From: Heliorestis acidaminivorans
Lineage (GTDB): Bacteria; Bacillota; Desulfitobacteriia; Heliobacteriales; Heliobacteriaceae
Assembly: GCF_008933955.1 (NCBI RefSeq)
Contig: NZ_WBXO01000005.1
Location: forward strand, 124,001-188,000
DNA length: 64,000 bases
Direction of reading: 5' to 3'
Positions 54,226-64,000 of this stretch are shown here, piece after piece. Made by a program: the position numbers and the translations under genes. Position 1 is the first letter of the stretch. Every line of letters begins with the position of its first letter. The notes beneath the pieces were generated by a model. That model searched no databases. It was not told the origin of the DNA and saw only the letters and a program-made list of their open reading frames with translations.

Positions 54226-55163
54226 GCTTAATGAATGCCATAGAAACGCAGAAGTTAACGAAGACTTACGAAGGAAAAGGGGGCTGTCAGGATATTACTC
54301 TGACAGTCCCTAAAGGTTCTATATTTGGCTTTTTGGGACCTAATGGTGCTGGTAAAAGCACTTTTGTCAAAATGTTAGTCGGTCTTCTACATCCTGACTC
54401 AGGCTCTGCTAACATTCTGGGTAAGCCGATAAAAGGAGAAGAAGCGAGATCGAAAGTCGGTTTTTTACCAGAAAACTTTCGCTATCATGATTGGCTTACT
54501 GGCGAAGAGTTGCTTTTTCACCATGGAGCCCTCTTCGGTTTATCGAAAGAAGAGATCACTCAGGCTATTCCGCGTGTCTTAAGGCAAGTAGGTCTTAGAG
54601 ATCGTGAAAAAGAACGGGTAGGTAAGTACAGTAAAGGCATGCAACAGCGTATCGGGTTAGCTTGCGCGCTTTTGCCAGATCCAGAAGTGCTTTTTCTTGA
54701 TGAACCTACGTCGGCCCTAGATCCGCTAGGGCGCATAGAAGTGCGCGACTTGCTTATAGAACTAAGAGAGCAAAACAAGACCATCTTCCTAAATAGTCAT
54801 CTCCTCAGTGAATTAGAAACTGTCTGTGATGGTATCGCGATCATCAAAAAAGGTCGCCTCGTATTCCAAGGCGACTGGCGTGAGCTAGCTAATAAAGCTT
54901 ATCGCGTGAAAGTCTTGCTAGGGCCTCTTAGTCAAGAACAACTAGCAGAAATTCACCGTCTCCCTTACGAAGTGCTTTCTCATCACATTAGAAGTTCTGA
55001 ACTGGTCACAGAAGGGCGTCAGGAGTTTCTATTTTCTATCTCCACTGATGATATTCCAAATCTAACGCGAGAGCTGATCAAAGCCAATATACCTCTTTAT
55101 GAAGTAACTCCGCAGATAGACTCACTGGAAAAGCTCTTTATAGATTATGTTAAAGAGGCATAA
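54222..55163 (+). CDS. ABC transporter ATP-binding protein
   Basis: 313-residue ATPase of the CcmA/NatA/YxlF-like exporter group. Walker A GFLGPNGAGKSTFVKML, signature YSKGMQQRIGLACALLPDP, Walker B VLFLDEPTSALDPLG, switch His in FLNSHLLSELETV, and a C-terminal extension of about 100 residues. GTG at 54222 overlaps the previous stop; ATG at 54231 is an alternative. It pairs with the membrane protein downstream. Confidence 0.93.
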   Translation: MSLMNAIETQKLTKTYEGKGGCQDITLTVPKGSIFGFLGPNGAGKSTFVKMLVGLLHPDSGSANILGKPIKGEEARSKVGFLPENFRYHDWLTGEELLFHHGALFGLSKEEITQAIPRVLRQVGLRDREKERVGKYSKGMQQRIGLACALLPDPEVLFLDEPTSALDPLGRIEVRDLLIELREQNKTIFLNSHLLSELETVCDGIAIIKKGRLVFQGDWRELANKAYRVKVLLGPLSQEQLAEIHRLPYEVLSHHIRSSELVTEGRQEFLFSISTDDIPNLTRELIKANIPLYEVTPQIDSLEKLFIDYVKEA

Positions 55164-55180
55164 GAAAGGCTGGGGTTAAT

Positions 55181-56041
55181 TTGTTGGCTATGGCCCGCTT
55201 GACCTTCTTGGAAGGATCGCGGAAAAAAGTTTTTTTGATAACTCTTTTGCTATCTCTAGTATTTCTTTTACTCTACGGCTTGGCTTTAGAGTTCGCTTCT
55301 CGAGAAATGCTACGCCTCGATGTAGCAGGTCCTCAACAAGTAATGATCCAGCAGATTATCGGCCATCAACTATTAGGCTCAGGTCTTTACTTTGCTTCCT
55401 TTATCTTAGCCTTACTGGCCTTATTAGCTAGTGTTGGATCTATTGCTTCAGAAATTGAAAATGGTCTTATGCATGCTGTTGTATCTAAACCTATCAAACG
55501 GTGGGAGATTGTACTAGGCAAATTTTTAGGCTATACAGGCATGCTTATTGGTTATGCTCTTTTACTTTATGTTGGTGTAATTGCTATCAACCGACTCTAC
55601 AACCCTTTAGCTTTGACGCTGGCAGGACCAGAAAGCATTTTCTATAGTGCTTTGCTTTTTGTCTGGCAACCAGTAGTACTCTTAGCTCTGGCTTTGCTTT
55701 TGAGCACTTTGCTTCGTACGATCACAGCAGGCATTGTAGCTGTATTGCTCTATGGACTCGGTTCGATAGGTGGTTTTCTGGAGCAAATTGGCAGTATGGT
55801 AGCGCGAGCCGATTTATTGAATATCGGAATTGCTATTAGTTTATTTATGCCTAATGATGCTCTTTATCGCAAAATGCTCGCCACTGTGACGACTACTGAT
55901 GGAAATCCCTTGCAAGCTATGACTGTTGGTCCCTTTGGCATTTCTATGCCACCAACTAACGCCATGGTCTGGTACACTCTTTTCTATGTTATCCTTTGTT
56001 TGGCTTTAGCTGTATACACTTTTCAAAAAAGGGATCTCTAA
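55181..56041 (+). CDS. ABC-2-type transporter permease
   Basis: 286-residue membrane protein with six predicted helices, beginning with LTFLEGSRKKVFLITLLLSL and containing MHAVVSKPIKRWEIVLGKFLGY, a typical ABC-2 permease segment. TTG start with a weak site; GGGG lies about ten bases upstream. It forms the channel of the exporter with the preceding ATPase. Substrate unknown; this gene arrangement with a membrane-anchored sensor-like protein resembles self-protection or envelope-stress ABC units. Confidence 0.87.
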   Translation: MLAMARLTFLEGSRKKVFLITLLLSLVFLLLYGLALEFASREMLRLDVAGPQQVMIQQIIGHQLLGSGLYFASFILALLALLASVGSIASEIENGLMHAVVSKPIKRWEIVLGKFLGYTGMLIGYALLLYVGVIAINRLYNPLALTLAGPESIFYSALLFVWQPVVLLALALLLSTLLRTITAGIVAVLLYGLGSIGGFLEQIGSMVARADLLNIGIAISLFMPNDALYRKMLATVTTTDGNPLQAMTVGPFGISMPPTNAMVWYTLFYVILCLALAVYTFQKRDL

Positions 56042-56098
56042 AAGCCGACAGGTATAAGGGTCAACACTTCCCCCGATACTACTTTTGGAGGTGATGTT

Positions 56099-56632
56099 AT
56101 GACCACATCGGATAAAAAAGAAGATAGAATCTATCCATTGCCTCGTCGTGAAGATGAAAAAGAGCGTAAGGCCGAACAAATCGATCCAATCACCACAGGA
56201 GTGGTCGACGAAGGCAATTTCGGACTTGGCGTGGGCTTGCCCGGTTTTGACGAAGGCGATCAGTTTACAGACCCTGTAAAGAACCTCAAGGAAGCTCGGG
56301 AAGATAGGCATAGTAACAAGGAACAAGACTTAAACAGAGAGAAATTTCATGGACAAGAATTGCATAGACAGGAGTTCCACAGAGAAGATTTTCCTAGAGA
56401 AGCAGAAACTGAAGAAAGAATTGATCATCCCCACGATGCAGAAACGAGAATTACTAACGATAGTTTAGAAGAAGTGAATCAGAGAGCTACTGAAGACTTT
56501 GATCTTGACTTCTTCCAAAGGGCACGGAACAACTTTGAAGAACTGCCGCTAGAAAAAGCAGATCCCCAAAGGTTAAATAGCACTTTGAGAGATTTTGCAC
56601 AAGAAGATGATCACGATAATAACTTAAAGTAG
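56099..56632 (+). CDS. hydrophilic, probably disordered hypothetical protein
   Basis: Not recognised. 177 residues, very charged, without signal or membrane segment. The middle (REKFHGQELHRQEFHREDF) is a loose repeat rich in His, Arg, Glu and Phe; the C-terminus has FDLDFFQRARNNFEELP. ATG follows GGAGGTGATGTT, a very strong ribosome binding site, and a strong terminator follows the stop. Composition suggests a spore- or stress-related disordered protein, but nothing proves it. Confidence 0.65.
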   Translation: MTTSDKKEDRIYPLPRREDEKERKAEQIDPITTGVVDEGNFGLGVGLPGFDEGDQFTDPVKNLKEAREDRHSNKEQDLNREKFHGQELHRQEFHREDFPREAETEERIDHPHDAETRITNDSLEEVNQRATEDFDLDFFQRARNNFEELPLEKADPQRLNSTLRDFAQEDDHDNNLK

Positions 56633-56644
56633 CAAGAATTAGCA

Positions 56645-56688
56645 TAAGAAGGAGCAGGTTCAAACAATCGTGAACCTGCTCCTTCTTA
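56645..56688 (+). terminator. strong hairpin terminator
   Basis: Perfect 18-base arms TAAGAAGGAGCAGGTTCA and its complement with an 8-base loop; T-rich sequence starts about nine bases later. Lies between convergent genes. Confidence 0.75.
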
Positions 56689-56711
56689 TGCGATTATTTT
56701 TTCTTTCTATC

Positions 56712-56885
56712 CTAACGACCATTTAAGATCTGACGACAGCGATTAAGTCGCTGGCGGTAATATTTAACTACTTCAAAGTTAGGGTCGGCTTTAGTCATTT
56801 CGTCACTCAAAAGTTGCTGATAACTTTTCATGCTGTTCATAGCTTGAATTTTTTCGAAAGCAGAGTAAACAGGATTGTATCGCAT
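56712..56885 (-). CDS. 57-residue basic hypothetical protein
   Basis: A short minus-strand gene divergent from pcrA. ATG at 56885 has AAGGGATG about ten bases upstream. The product starts MRYNPVYSAFEKIQAMNSMK and ends YYRQRLNRCRQILNGR; it is basic and helical with one cysteine. I do not recognise a family. The coding pattern, the site and a position between a terminator and the pcrA promoter region support it being real. Confidence 0.55.
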   Translation of the reverse strand: MRYNPVYSAFEKIQAMNSMKSYQQLLSDEMTKADPNFEVVKYYRQRLNRCRQILNGR

Positions 56886-56960
56886 GGAATTTCATCCCTT
56901 CAGCGTTTTTTATGGTACAATAAAATAATGCCAAGGTATCTAAGAAGGAGGACAGGATCT

Positions 56961-59192
56961 TTGTCCATTAACTACAACACACTAAATCCTGAGCAACAGA
57001 AAGCTGTTGAACATCAAGATGGACCACTGTTGATCTTAGCGGGAGCAGGATCAGGGAAAACTAGAGTTTTAACATATCGTATTGCTCGATTGATAGAAAA
57101 AGGTGTCAGCCCTTTCCATATACTGGCCATAACCTTTACCAATAAAGCGGCGGGAGAAATGAAGGAACGATTACGAAAGTTAATCGGCCCGGAAGGGGAC
57201 AACCTTTGGGTTTCGACCTTTCACTCTGCCGCCGTGCGCATTTTGCGTCGTGATGGAGATAAGATTGGCTACCACCGTAACTTTGTGATCTACGATAGCG
57301 ATGATCAATTGAAACTAATCAAAGAATGTCTGAAAGAATTAAATATTGACGATAAACGGTGCAATCCCCAGGCTGTGCGAGGCGCTATAAGCTCTGCTAA
57401 GAATATGCTCTCTAGCCCTCAAGATTATGAACGCAAAGCCTACGACTATTTTGCCCAGACGGTGGCCAAAGTTTATCATCTCTATGATCGGAAATTAAGA
57501 AACAATGTGGCTCTTGATTTTGACGATCTGCTTTTACAGTGTGTTCGTCTCTTCCAACAAGAACCTTCTACTCTAGCATATTATCAAAACCGATTTCGAT
57601 ACATCCATATTGACGAATATCAGGATACCAACCATGTGCAGTACTTGTGGGTAAAATTATTAGCTAGAGAGCATCGCAATCTCTGTGTCGTTGGTGATGA
57701 TGACCAAAGCGTCTACGGCTGGCGTGGCGCTGACATTAAGAATATTTTGGACTTTGAAAGAGATTATGCTGATACGGAAATAATTAAGTTAGAGCAAAAC
57801 TACCGCTCTACCAGTATGATCTTAAATGCTGCTAATGCTGTAGTCAGCAATAACTGCGGACGGAAGAAAAAGCGCCTCTGGACAGATAAAGGTGAAGGCC
57901 AAAAAATTGCTCTTTACGAAGGTCGCGATGAGCATGATGAGAGTCGCTTTATCGTTCGCACTATTGAGGAGCTAGTTCGACAAGACAAGAGAAACTTTAG
58001 TGACTTTGCTATTCTTTACCGAACAAACGCACAATCTCGGGTTTTAGAAGAACATCTGCTTTACTCAGCCCTACCGTACCGTATTCTCGGTGGACTGCGC
58101 TTTTATGAACGTAAAGAAATTAAAGATATCATTGCTTACCTGCGTTTTATCTCCAATCCTGCTGATGAAGTAAGCATGAAGCGTATTATTAACGTTCCCA
58201 AAAGAGGTATTGGAGATGCTTCCATAGCACGCCTCTTTGCTCACAACTATAAGGAGAACTGGACGCTTTCAGAAACGCTACAAAGAGTGAAAGAAATTCC
58301 TGGCATGACGAGAGCGGCCAAAGCGATACAAGCTTTTCATGAGATGATGGAAGAACTACGTCAAGAAGCGCCTAACCTGTTAGTGACGCAGATTCTAGAT
58401 CAAGTCCTCGCTAAGACTGGTTATATGCTTGAATTACAAGCTGAAGGAACAGAAGAAGCAAAGGGCCGCATCGAGAATATCAAAGAATTGCGCTCAGTAA
58501 CTCAAGAGTTTGATCGACAGGCGGAAGAGAAGACATTAGAAGAGTTTTTAGCTTCTGTTTCTCTCGTTTCTGATACAGATCAGTTAAAAGAAGAAGATGA
58601 TGCTATCGTCCTGATGACCATGCACTCGGCTAAAGGCTTAGAGTTTCCTGTTGTTTTTGTAGCTGGTATGGAAGAAGGCGTGTTTCCGCATAATCGAGCT
58701 CTTATGGATGACAAAGAATTAGAAGAAGAACGTCGTCTCTGTTATGTGGCTATCACAAGAGCAGAAGAGAAGCTCTTTTTAACGAGCGCATGTGAGCGAA
58801 CAATTTTTGGTAATACTGTATGTAATGGCAAATCTAGATTTTTTGAGGAAATACCAGCTGATTTAACGGTCAACGTAACACCAGAAAGAAAAAGTACTTT
58901 TTCCATGAACAATAAGAACAGTACAAGCCAATTCAGTTCTTCCACTACTTCAACGACTTCCAAGAATGCTAATCCATTTATGTCTACAGGCATTTCCTCT
59001 TCTCCCTCAGCGAAGGAAACAAAGGCTACTGACGTTTTTGTTGTTGGTGACAAAGCCATGCATGGCAAGTTTGGACAAGGTGTTGTTGTGAAGACCGAAG
59101 GAAGTGGCGAGAACCAAGAAATATCTGTTGCTTTTCCTGAACAAGGCATCAAGAAGTTTCTGCTCAAGTTTGCTCCCTTGAAGAAAATCTAA
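56961..59192 (+). CDS. pcrA: UvrD/PcrA-family ATP-dependent DNA helicase
   Basis: Superfamily 1A 3'-5' helicase acting in repair and rolling-circle replication, about 743 residues. Walker A LAGAGSGKTRVLTYR follows the Q-motif NPEQQKAVEHQDGPLL; others are TFTNKAAGEMKER, the DEYQDTN Walker B, VVGDDDQSVYGWRGAD, LEQNYRST, TMHSAKGLEFPVVFV and VAITRAEEKL. The C-terminal GDKAMHGKFGQGVVVKTEG is the Tudor-like RNA-polymerase-interacting domain. TTG at 56961 is chosen because AAGGAGG lies nine bases upstream; a longer ATG form would overlap the divergent small gene. ligA follows, a common pairing. Confidence 0.96.
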   Translation: MSINYNTLNPEQQKAVEHQDGPLLILAGAGSGKTRVLTYRIARLIEKGVSPFHILAITFTNKAAGEMKERLRKLIGPEGDNLWVSTFHSAAVRILRRDGDKIGYHRNFVIYDSDDQLKLIKECLKELNIDDKRCNPQAVRGAISSAKNMLSSPQDYERKAYDYFAQTVAKVYHLYDRKLRNNVALDFDDLLLQCVRLFQQEPSTLAYYQNRFRYIHIDEYQDTNHVQYLWVKLLAREHRNLCVVGDDDQSVYGWRGADIKNILDFERDYADTEIIKLEQNYRSTSMILNAANAVVSNNCGRKKKRLWTDKGEGQKIALYEGRDEHDESRFIVRTIEELVRQDKRNFSDFAILYRTNAQSRVLEEHLLYSALPYRILGGLRFYERKEIKDIIAYLRFISNPADEVSMKRIINVPKRGIGDASIARLFAHNYKENWTLSETLQRVKEIPGMTRAAKAIQAFHEMMEELRQEAPNLLVTQILDQVLAKTGYMLELQAEGTEEAKGRIENIKELRSVTQEFDRQAEEKTLEEFLASVSLVSDTDQLKEEDDAIVLMTMHSAKGLEFPVVFVAGMEEGVFPHNRALMDDKELEEERRLCYVAITRAEEKLFLTSACERTIFGNTVCNGKSRFFEEIPADLTVNVTPERKSTFSMNNKNSTSQFSSSTTSTTSKNANPFMSTGISSSPSAKETKATDVFVVGDKAMHGKFGQGVVVKTEGSGENQEISVAFPEQGIKKFLLKFAPLKKI

Positions 59193-59220
59193 GCAGACCT
59201 TGTCATGGAATTCTCCCTGA

Positions 59221-61242
<2,022 letters not shown>

Positions 61243-61255
61243 AAGGAGGAGTCTG

Positions 61256-62956
61256 GTGACAGAGGGAGAAAATAAAAGTGATATCTGGCTTTGTGGGGGT
61301 ACTGTAGTTAATTTATTTACTATGACCCTAGAAGACAAAGATGTTTTAATTTCAGATGGGGAAATTCAGGGGCTCTATGATCGTCAGGAAAGAGAAGCAC
61401 TGCAAACAGAAGTGCAAGAAATCATAGAACTACAAGGTGCTTACCTTGCTCCCGGTCTGATTGATGGACATATGCACATAGAAAGTACCATGGTAACTCC
61501 AGCGGCACTGGCGCAAGTCATTGTACCGAGAGGCACAACATCGATCATAGCCGATCCCCATGAAATAGCTAATGTTCTAGGCCTACCAGCTATTGTGGGA
61601 CTGTCCGCTATGACAAAGCAGTTACCTCTAGATATCTTTTTTATGATTCCCTCTTGTGTTCCGGCCACACCTCTAGAAACAGCTGGTGCAGAACTACAGG
61701 TTGAAGATATACAATGGCTTTTTGAACATTTACCACAAGCGATTGGGTTAGCCGAAGTGATGAATTACCCCGCTGTAATTGCCAAAGAACCTTCCATCAT
61801 GGCTAAGATTGAAGAAGCTAAGCGCAGAAATTTGCCAATTGACGGCCATGCCCCTGCTTTGAGTGGCGATGATTTGCAACGATACATCTCAGCAGGTATT
61901 AGTACCGATCATGAATGTGTTACGGCGCAGGAAGGTTGGGAGAAGCTTAAGCGAGGTATTCATCTTTTAATCCGAGAAGGATCGGCCGCTAAGAATTTGA
62001 CCCAATTAGCTTCCTGTTTGACCACAGAAAGTGCCGACAGGATCTCTTTTTGTACTGACGATCGACATCCAGAAGATTTATTAGTAGAAGGTCATCTCGA
62101 TCACCTTCTACGTCAAGCTGTTAAGGTTGGTATCGATCCTTTGCTAGCCCTGAAAGCCTGTAGCTGGACTACAGCACGTCATTATGGTTTGTCTCGCCGA
62201 GGTGCTATTGCGCCTGGCTATTTAGCTGATCTAGTTGTTTTTGAAGATCTTGAGAACTTCCAAGCTTCTCTAGTTATCAAAAAAGGTACTGTCGTGGCTA
62301 GAAAGGGCCTTCTAGTTGAGGAAAGAGGAGATCCTTCTATCGATCCTATCTTCACAAATACTGTTCGACTGCCGGACATAAAAGGCAAGCTGGTGCCATC
62401 GATAGACTCACGTAAATTTGTAAGAGTTATAGGTCTTCAAAAAAATCAAATTACTACTTCTTATGAAGAAGCAAAAGCTAAAGATATTGGCCCAGCTCAG
62501 GATCTCCTCTATGCGGCTGTTATTGAGCGTCATGGCAAAAAGGGATCTATCGGTCAGGCTATCGTAAGAGGATTAGGACTTCAAAAAGGAGCACTAGCCT
62601 CTACTATTGCTCATGACTCTCATAATCTAATCGTGATTGGGACAAGCGCTGAAGATATGGAAAAAGCCTGTCAGGCTGTAGCCGAGACAGGTGGGGGCAT
62701 TGCTGTTGTTGTTGATGGAGAACTTCAAGCTCGACTGCCCCTACCCATAGCAGGTCTTATGTCTACAGCTACAGTGGAAGAAGTAGCTGTAGAGTTGAAA
62801 AAGATACACCAAGTCCTTTGGGAGGCAGGCTGTACCATATCGTCGCCCGTAATGACTCTTTCTTTTTTGGCTTTGCCTGTTATTCCAGAGCTTAAAATAA
62901 CTGATCAAGGCTTAGTTGATGTTAGAACTTTTCAATTCCTGTCATTAGAAGTTTAA
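61256..62956 (+). CDS. ade: adenine deaminase
   Basis: Amidohydrolase converting adenine to hypoxanthine, 566 residues. Metal ligands: GLIDGHMHIESTMVTP, ADPHEIANV, LPIDGHAPALSG, ISTDHECVTA and the FCTDDRHPEDLL aspartate. The C-terminal half contains the GLGLQKGALASTIAHDSHNL domain of bacterial Ade. GTG at 61256 follows AAGGAGGAG; a frame reaching back into ligA is not used. Begins 13 bases after ligA, so likely co-transcribed. Confidence 0.95.
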   Translation: MTEGENKSDIWLCGGTVVNLFTMTLEDKDVLISDGEIQGLYDRQEREALQTEVQEIIELQGAYLAPGLIDGHMHIESTMVTPAALAQVIVPRGTTSIIADPHEIANVLGLPAIVGLSAMTKQLPLDIFFMIPSCVPATPLETAGAELQVEDIQWLFEHLPQAIGLAEVMNYPAVIAKEPSIMAKIEEAKRRNLPIDGHAPALSGDDLQRYISAGISTDHECVTAQEGWEKLKRGIHLLIREGSAAKNLTQLASCLTTESADRISFCTDDRHPEDLLVEGHLDHLLRQAVKVGIDPLLALKACSWTTARHYGLSRRGAIAPGYLADLVVFEDLENFQASLVIKKGTVVARKGLLVEERGDPSIDPIFTNTVRLPDIKGKLVPSIDSRKFVRVIGLQKNQITTSYEEAKAKDIGPAQDLLYAAVIERHGKKGSIGQAIVRGLGLQKGALASTIAHDSHNLIVIGTSAEDMEKACQAVAETGGGIAVVVDGELQARLPLPIAGLMSTATVEEVAVELKKIHQVLWEAGCTISSPVMTLSFLALPVIPELKITDQGLVDVRTFQFLSLEV

Positions 62957-62980
62957 TGTATAAAGAAAGGTAGGCCGCTT

Positions 62981-64000
62981 GTGAAGGTAATACAATTATC
63001 GCAATTTAAAGCTCTAGCGGCCCCTTATCGGCTTCAAGGGGTCATCTCTATGATGATGCTTTGGGAGCACCGACGAAGAGGCGTTAAGGGTATCTACGTC
63101 CACTATGTTGTCGCCAATCCAGCTGAATCACAAGTGGAATGGGTTGAAGGTATCCCTTATGGTCAAGGTGATACACTGCTAAAAAGTTTAGCAGAAGATC
63201 ATGTTATAGACTTAACTTATCAAGAAGCTTATTACATTTTTGAAGAAATGCGTGTCCAGCTAGCTAGAGCGCGTGTTGAATTAACAGAGGAAGTTCAAAA
63301 ACATTGGTCTCAAGTAGATCGTCCTGCTCAATTAAAGAATTCACAATGGCAGGAGTTAACTCAACGACTAGTGGGACGGAGACTTGATGCCAAAGAAACA
63401 GTTCACGCTTATTTTCAAGGATGGGCTATCGAAGACTGGGCTTTTGTTTATTACCTAATGCCACCACAAGTGCAGTCGCGACATCGTGATCATCTATCTT
63501 ATGCTAGATTAATGATGAAGAAGTTTCGTGGTGAAAGTTTACTACGAGGCATCGTCGTAGATGAGAAAGAGACGAAAGAAAGCAACAAGCATCATTTCGT
63601 CGCTGATTTGTTAGTAGGTAAAGAAAATCAACTGCTAAGTCAACGCATGCACTTTTATGTAGAAGAAGTAGAAGGCAACTGGGTTATTCAGAGAACGAGA
63701 AGGGAAAAAGCCAAAGAGATACCGCCGGGTTCAGAGCCATTTTTTCAAGGGCGCTGGTACTGGAGGTCTTTTGTTGTTCCCAGTACAGATCAGGTACTGG
63801 ACTTTTTACGCACTAAAGAAGGATGTCATGTTGACGAGAACGACGAAGGTCTTGCCATCGTTTATGTAAGTCATATGAACGATGCTACTAAGCTCGGCGT
63901 TGATGTTTCTCGTGATGCTAGAGGTCAGATCTGGATTGGTTATCGCGAAGTTGTTATCGGTGCGATTAGTGAAGATCGACTTGCCTCACTCTTACAAGAA
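62981..64000 (+). CDS. hypothetical protein, 3' end outside the window
   Basis: An open frame of 340 codons that runs off the window without a stop, so the protein is C-terminally incomplete. GTG at 62981 follows AAGGTAGG. No signal peptide or membrane helix. Segments such as LKALAAPYRLQGVISMMMLW-like start region, FQGWAIEDWAFVYYLM, LLVGKENQLLSQRMHFYVEE and NWVIQRTRREKAKEIPP suggest an NTF2-like middle domain, but no family is certain. It follows ade by 24 bases and may belong to the same operon. Confidence 0.7.
   Translation, partial: MKVIQLSQFKALAAPYRLQGVISMMMLWEHRRRGVKGIYVHYVVANPAESQVEWVEGIPYGQGDTLLKSLAEDHVIDLTYQEAYYIFEEMRVQLARARVELTEEVQKHWSQVDRPAQLKNSQWQELTQRLVGRRLDAKETVHAYFQGWAIEDWAFVYYLMPPQVQSRHRDHLSYARLMMKKFRGESLLRGIVVDEKETKESNKHHFVADLLVGKENQLLSQRMHFYVEEVEGNWVIQRTRREKAKEIPPGSEPFFQGRWYWRSFVVPSTDQVLDFLRTKEGCHVDENDEGLAIVYVSHMNDATKLGVDVSRDARGQIWIGYREVVIGAISEDRLASLLQE

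Noticed and set aside
56814..56960. An N-terminal extension of PcrA from 56814.
   Set aside because: It overlaps a better-supported divergent small gene, is unlike PcrA N-termini, and a TTG with a strong ribosome binding site lies at 56961.

Overview
The window reads as chromosomal DNA of an anaerobic, endospore-forming Bacillota, most likely class Clostridia. The evidence is the sporulation genes (spmA-spmB, a gerW/ytfJ homologue, a GerMN lipoprotein), the Firmicutes-type AroH, HutP-family and YerC proteins, an HisZ-dependent his operon, a [NiFe] hydrogenase and GGAGG-type ribosome binding sites before almost every gene. A heliobacterial or Peptococcales-like relative would fit, but no diagnostic marker such as a photosynthesis gene is present, so this stays an inference. 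No transposase, phage gene, CRISPR array or rRNA gene was seen. Most of the window looks like ordinary, densely packed core genome.

Layout: 1-3.6 kb holds a hydrolase, folate one-carbon genes (folD, fchA) and the ytfI-ytfJ sporulation pair. At 3.7-9.3 kb are a class A penicillin-binding protein, spmA-spmB, a small protein, an rRNA pseudouridine synthase and cobO. At 9.3-12 kb are an unknown gene, a FAD oxidoreductase and a hutP-like/aroH pair. At 12-19.7 kb are a chemoreceptor, a hybrid sensor kinase, a secreted stalk-domain protein, a DUF3784-like membrane protein and a class I amidotransferase. At 20.1-25.1 kb is a type IV pilus/type II-like cluster (ATPase, inner-membrane protein, five pilin-like proteins), followed by four tRNAs (Gly, Arg, Thr, Leu). 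At 25.6-32.3 kb are small proteins, a GerMN lipoprotein, a MacAB-like efflux set and an MFS transporter. At 32.5-37.6 kb is a soluble-looking hydrogenase operon: cytochrome b5-like protein, small subunit, large subunit, maturation protease, and a large coiled-coil protein that looks like a degenerate exonuclease VII large subunit. At 37.7-39.4 kb are trpB2 and tatA. At 39.5-47.8 kb are yerC and a complete his operon, hisZGDCBHAF-IE. At 47.9-56.9 kb are small genes, a radical SAM protein, a PAS-GGDEF diguanylate cyclase, a His-rich ferritin-like protein, a second MFS transporter and a three-gene ABC/membrane-protein unit. At 56.9-64 kb are pcrA, ligA, ade and an unknown gene running off the end.

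The most unusual observations concern translation starts and RNA signals. The pseudouridine synthase appears to start at ATA and the hydrogenase protease at CTG, each behind a strong Shine-Dalgarno sequence. A small amphi-Trp gene has a near-perfect promoter and Shine-Dalgarno but no recognisable start codon. One terminator hairpin carries in its 3' arm the ribosome binding site of the next gene. A 42-residue microprotein lies behind a promoter containing a Fur-like dyad. The hydrogenase operon with its apparently catalytically dead XseA-like partner is the best candidate here for an undescribed system.
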